Origin: CAZYMF01 sp964648215 | Lineage (GTDB): Bacteria; Desulfobacterota; Binatia; HRBIN30; JACQVA1 | NCBI GenBank assembly: GCA_964648215.1 | Contig: CAZYMF010000124.1 | Location: forward strand, 1-14,098 | Direction of reading: 5' to 3' | Length of the DNA stretch: 14,098 nt | Position numbers and translations under genes: made by a program | Shown: positions 13,925 to 14,098 of the stretch, piece by piece | Position numbering within the stretch: the first letter of the stretch is position 1 | Layout: each line of letters opens with the position of its first letter | The notes under the pieces: generated by a model | Databases searched by the model: none | Told to the model about the DNA's origin: nothing | The model's input: only the letters and a program-made list of their open reading frames with translations

Positions 13925-14098
13925 TCACCTTGCCGGCGAAGCTGCCGTAGACATAGAGATCACCAGCAGCATGCCCGGGATCCACCAGGCGAGAGCGACG
14001 CGGAGGCCGGGTTCCGGGGCGGCGGCGTTCATCACCGTCAGCGCGCGGCTGTCACCGGTGGTGGCGGGGAGAACGTAGGGATAGAGGCCGTACGCGGC
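13925..14098 (-). CDS. cydB: Cytochrome bd oxidase subunit II, C-terminal end, apparently frameshifted
   Basis: Only the last 57 codons are in the window. AAYGLYPYVLPATTGDSRALTV, then NAAAPEPGLRVALAWWIPGMLL, fit the C-terminal helices of CydB, the second subunit of the quinol oxidase that reduces O2 at the membrane. The frame then ends ISMSTAASPAR and stops at 13925. In the next frame the same DNA reads YVYGSFAGKVR (from 13955), which is the usual CydB ending, and stays open to a stop at 13872. A one-base loss (or two-base gain) near 13953-13962 would explain this. It may be a real mutation or an assembly error. cydA would be expected further right, outside the window. The call rests on a short fragment. 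Confidence 0.75.
   Translation of the reverse strand, partial: AAYGLYPYVLPATTGDSRALTVMNAAAPEPGLRVALAWWIPGMLLVISMSTAASPAR

Overview
The window is GC-rich, bacterial, and densely packed with genes. High GC, overlapping start/stop codons, Tat-exported respiratory proteins and a secreted protein with a dockerin-like EF-hand pair followed by a Pro-Thr/Ala-Thr linker suggest a soil or sediment 'deltaproteobacterial' lineage. The EF-hand/linker style reminds me of Candidatus Binatota, but this is a weak inference because there is no marker gene in the window.

Left part (1-3806, minus strand): a membrane-bound group 1 [NiFe] hydrogenase operon in the order small subunit, 16-Fe ferredoxin subunit, NrfD/HybB-type membrane subunit, large subunit. 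This is the hybOABC order of E. coli hydrogenase 2. The large subunit runs off the left edge. The leader (3807-4289) holds a candidate sigma-54 promoter and a hairpin behind the next gene.

Middle (4290-8461): an exported, probable outer-membrane beta-barrel protein (minus strand); a divergent lysophospholipid/DGAT-like acyltransferase; then, after a 350-base structured gap with a c-di-GMP-riboswitch-like motif, a TreT-type trehalose synthase (both plus strand).

Right-centre (8429-12594, minus strand): four tightly overlapping genes encoding a C39-fold cysteine peptidase, a RimK-like ATP-grasp ligase with a RimK-associated N-terminal domain, a GCS2-family carboxylate-amine ligase and an N-formylglutamate amidohydrolase. 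Two amide-bond-forming enzymes are coupled to two amide-bond-cleaving ones, with no carrier or precursor peptide visible. I infer a cytosolic pathway that makes and trims a small amino-acid conjugate or a peptide tag. It is the most interesting system here.

Right edge (12595-14098): an intergenic inverted repeat built of GRGAACC heptamers, the secreted dockerin-like protein, and the 3' end of a cytochrome bd oxidase subunit II gene (cydB) whose last codons appear frameshifted. Hydrogenase and bd oxidase could both serve the quinone pool, but they lie about 10 kb apart and nothing in the window shows that they are co-regulated.
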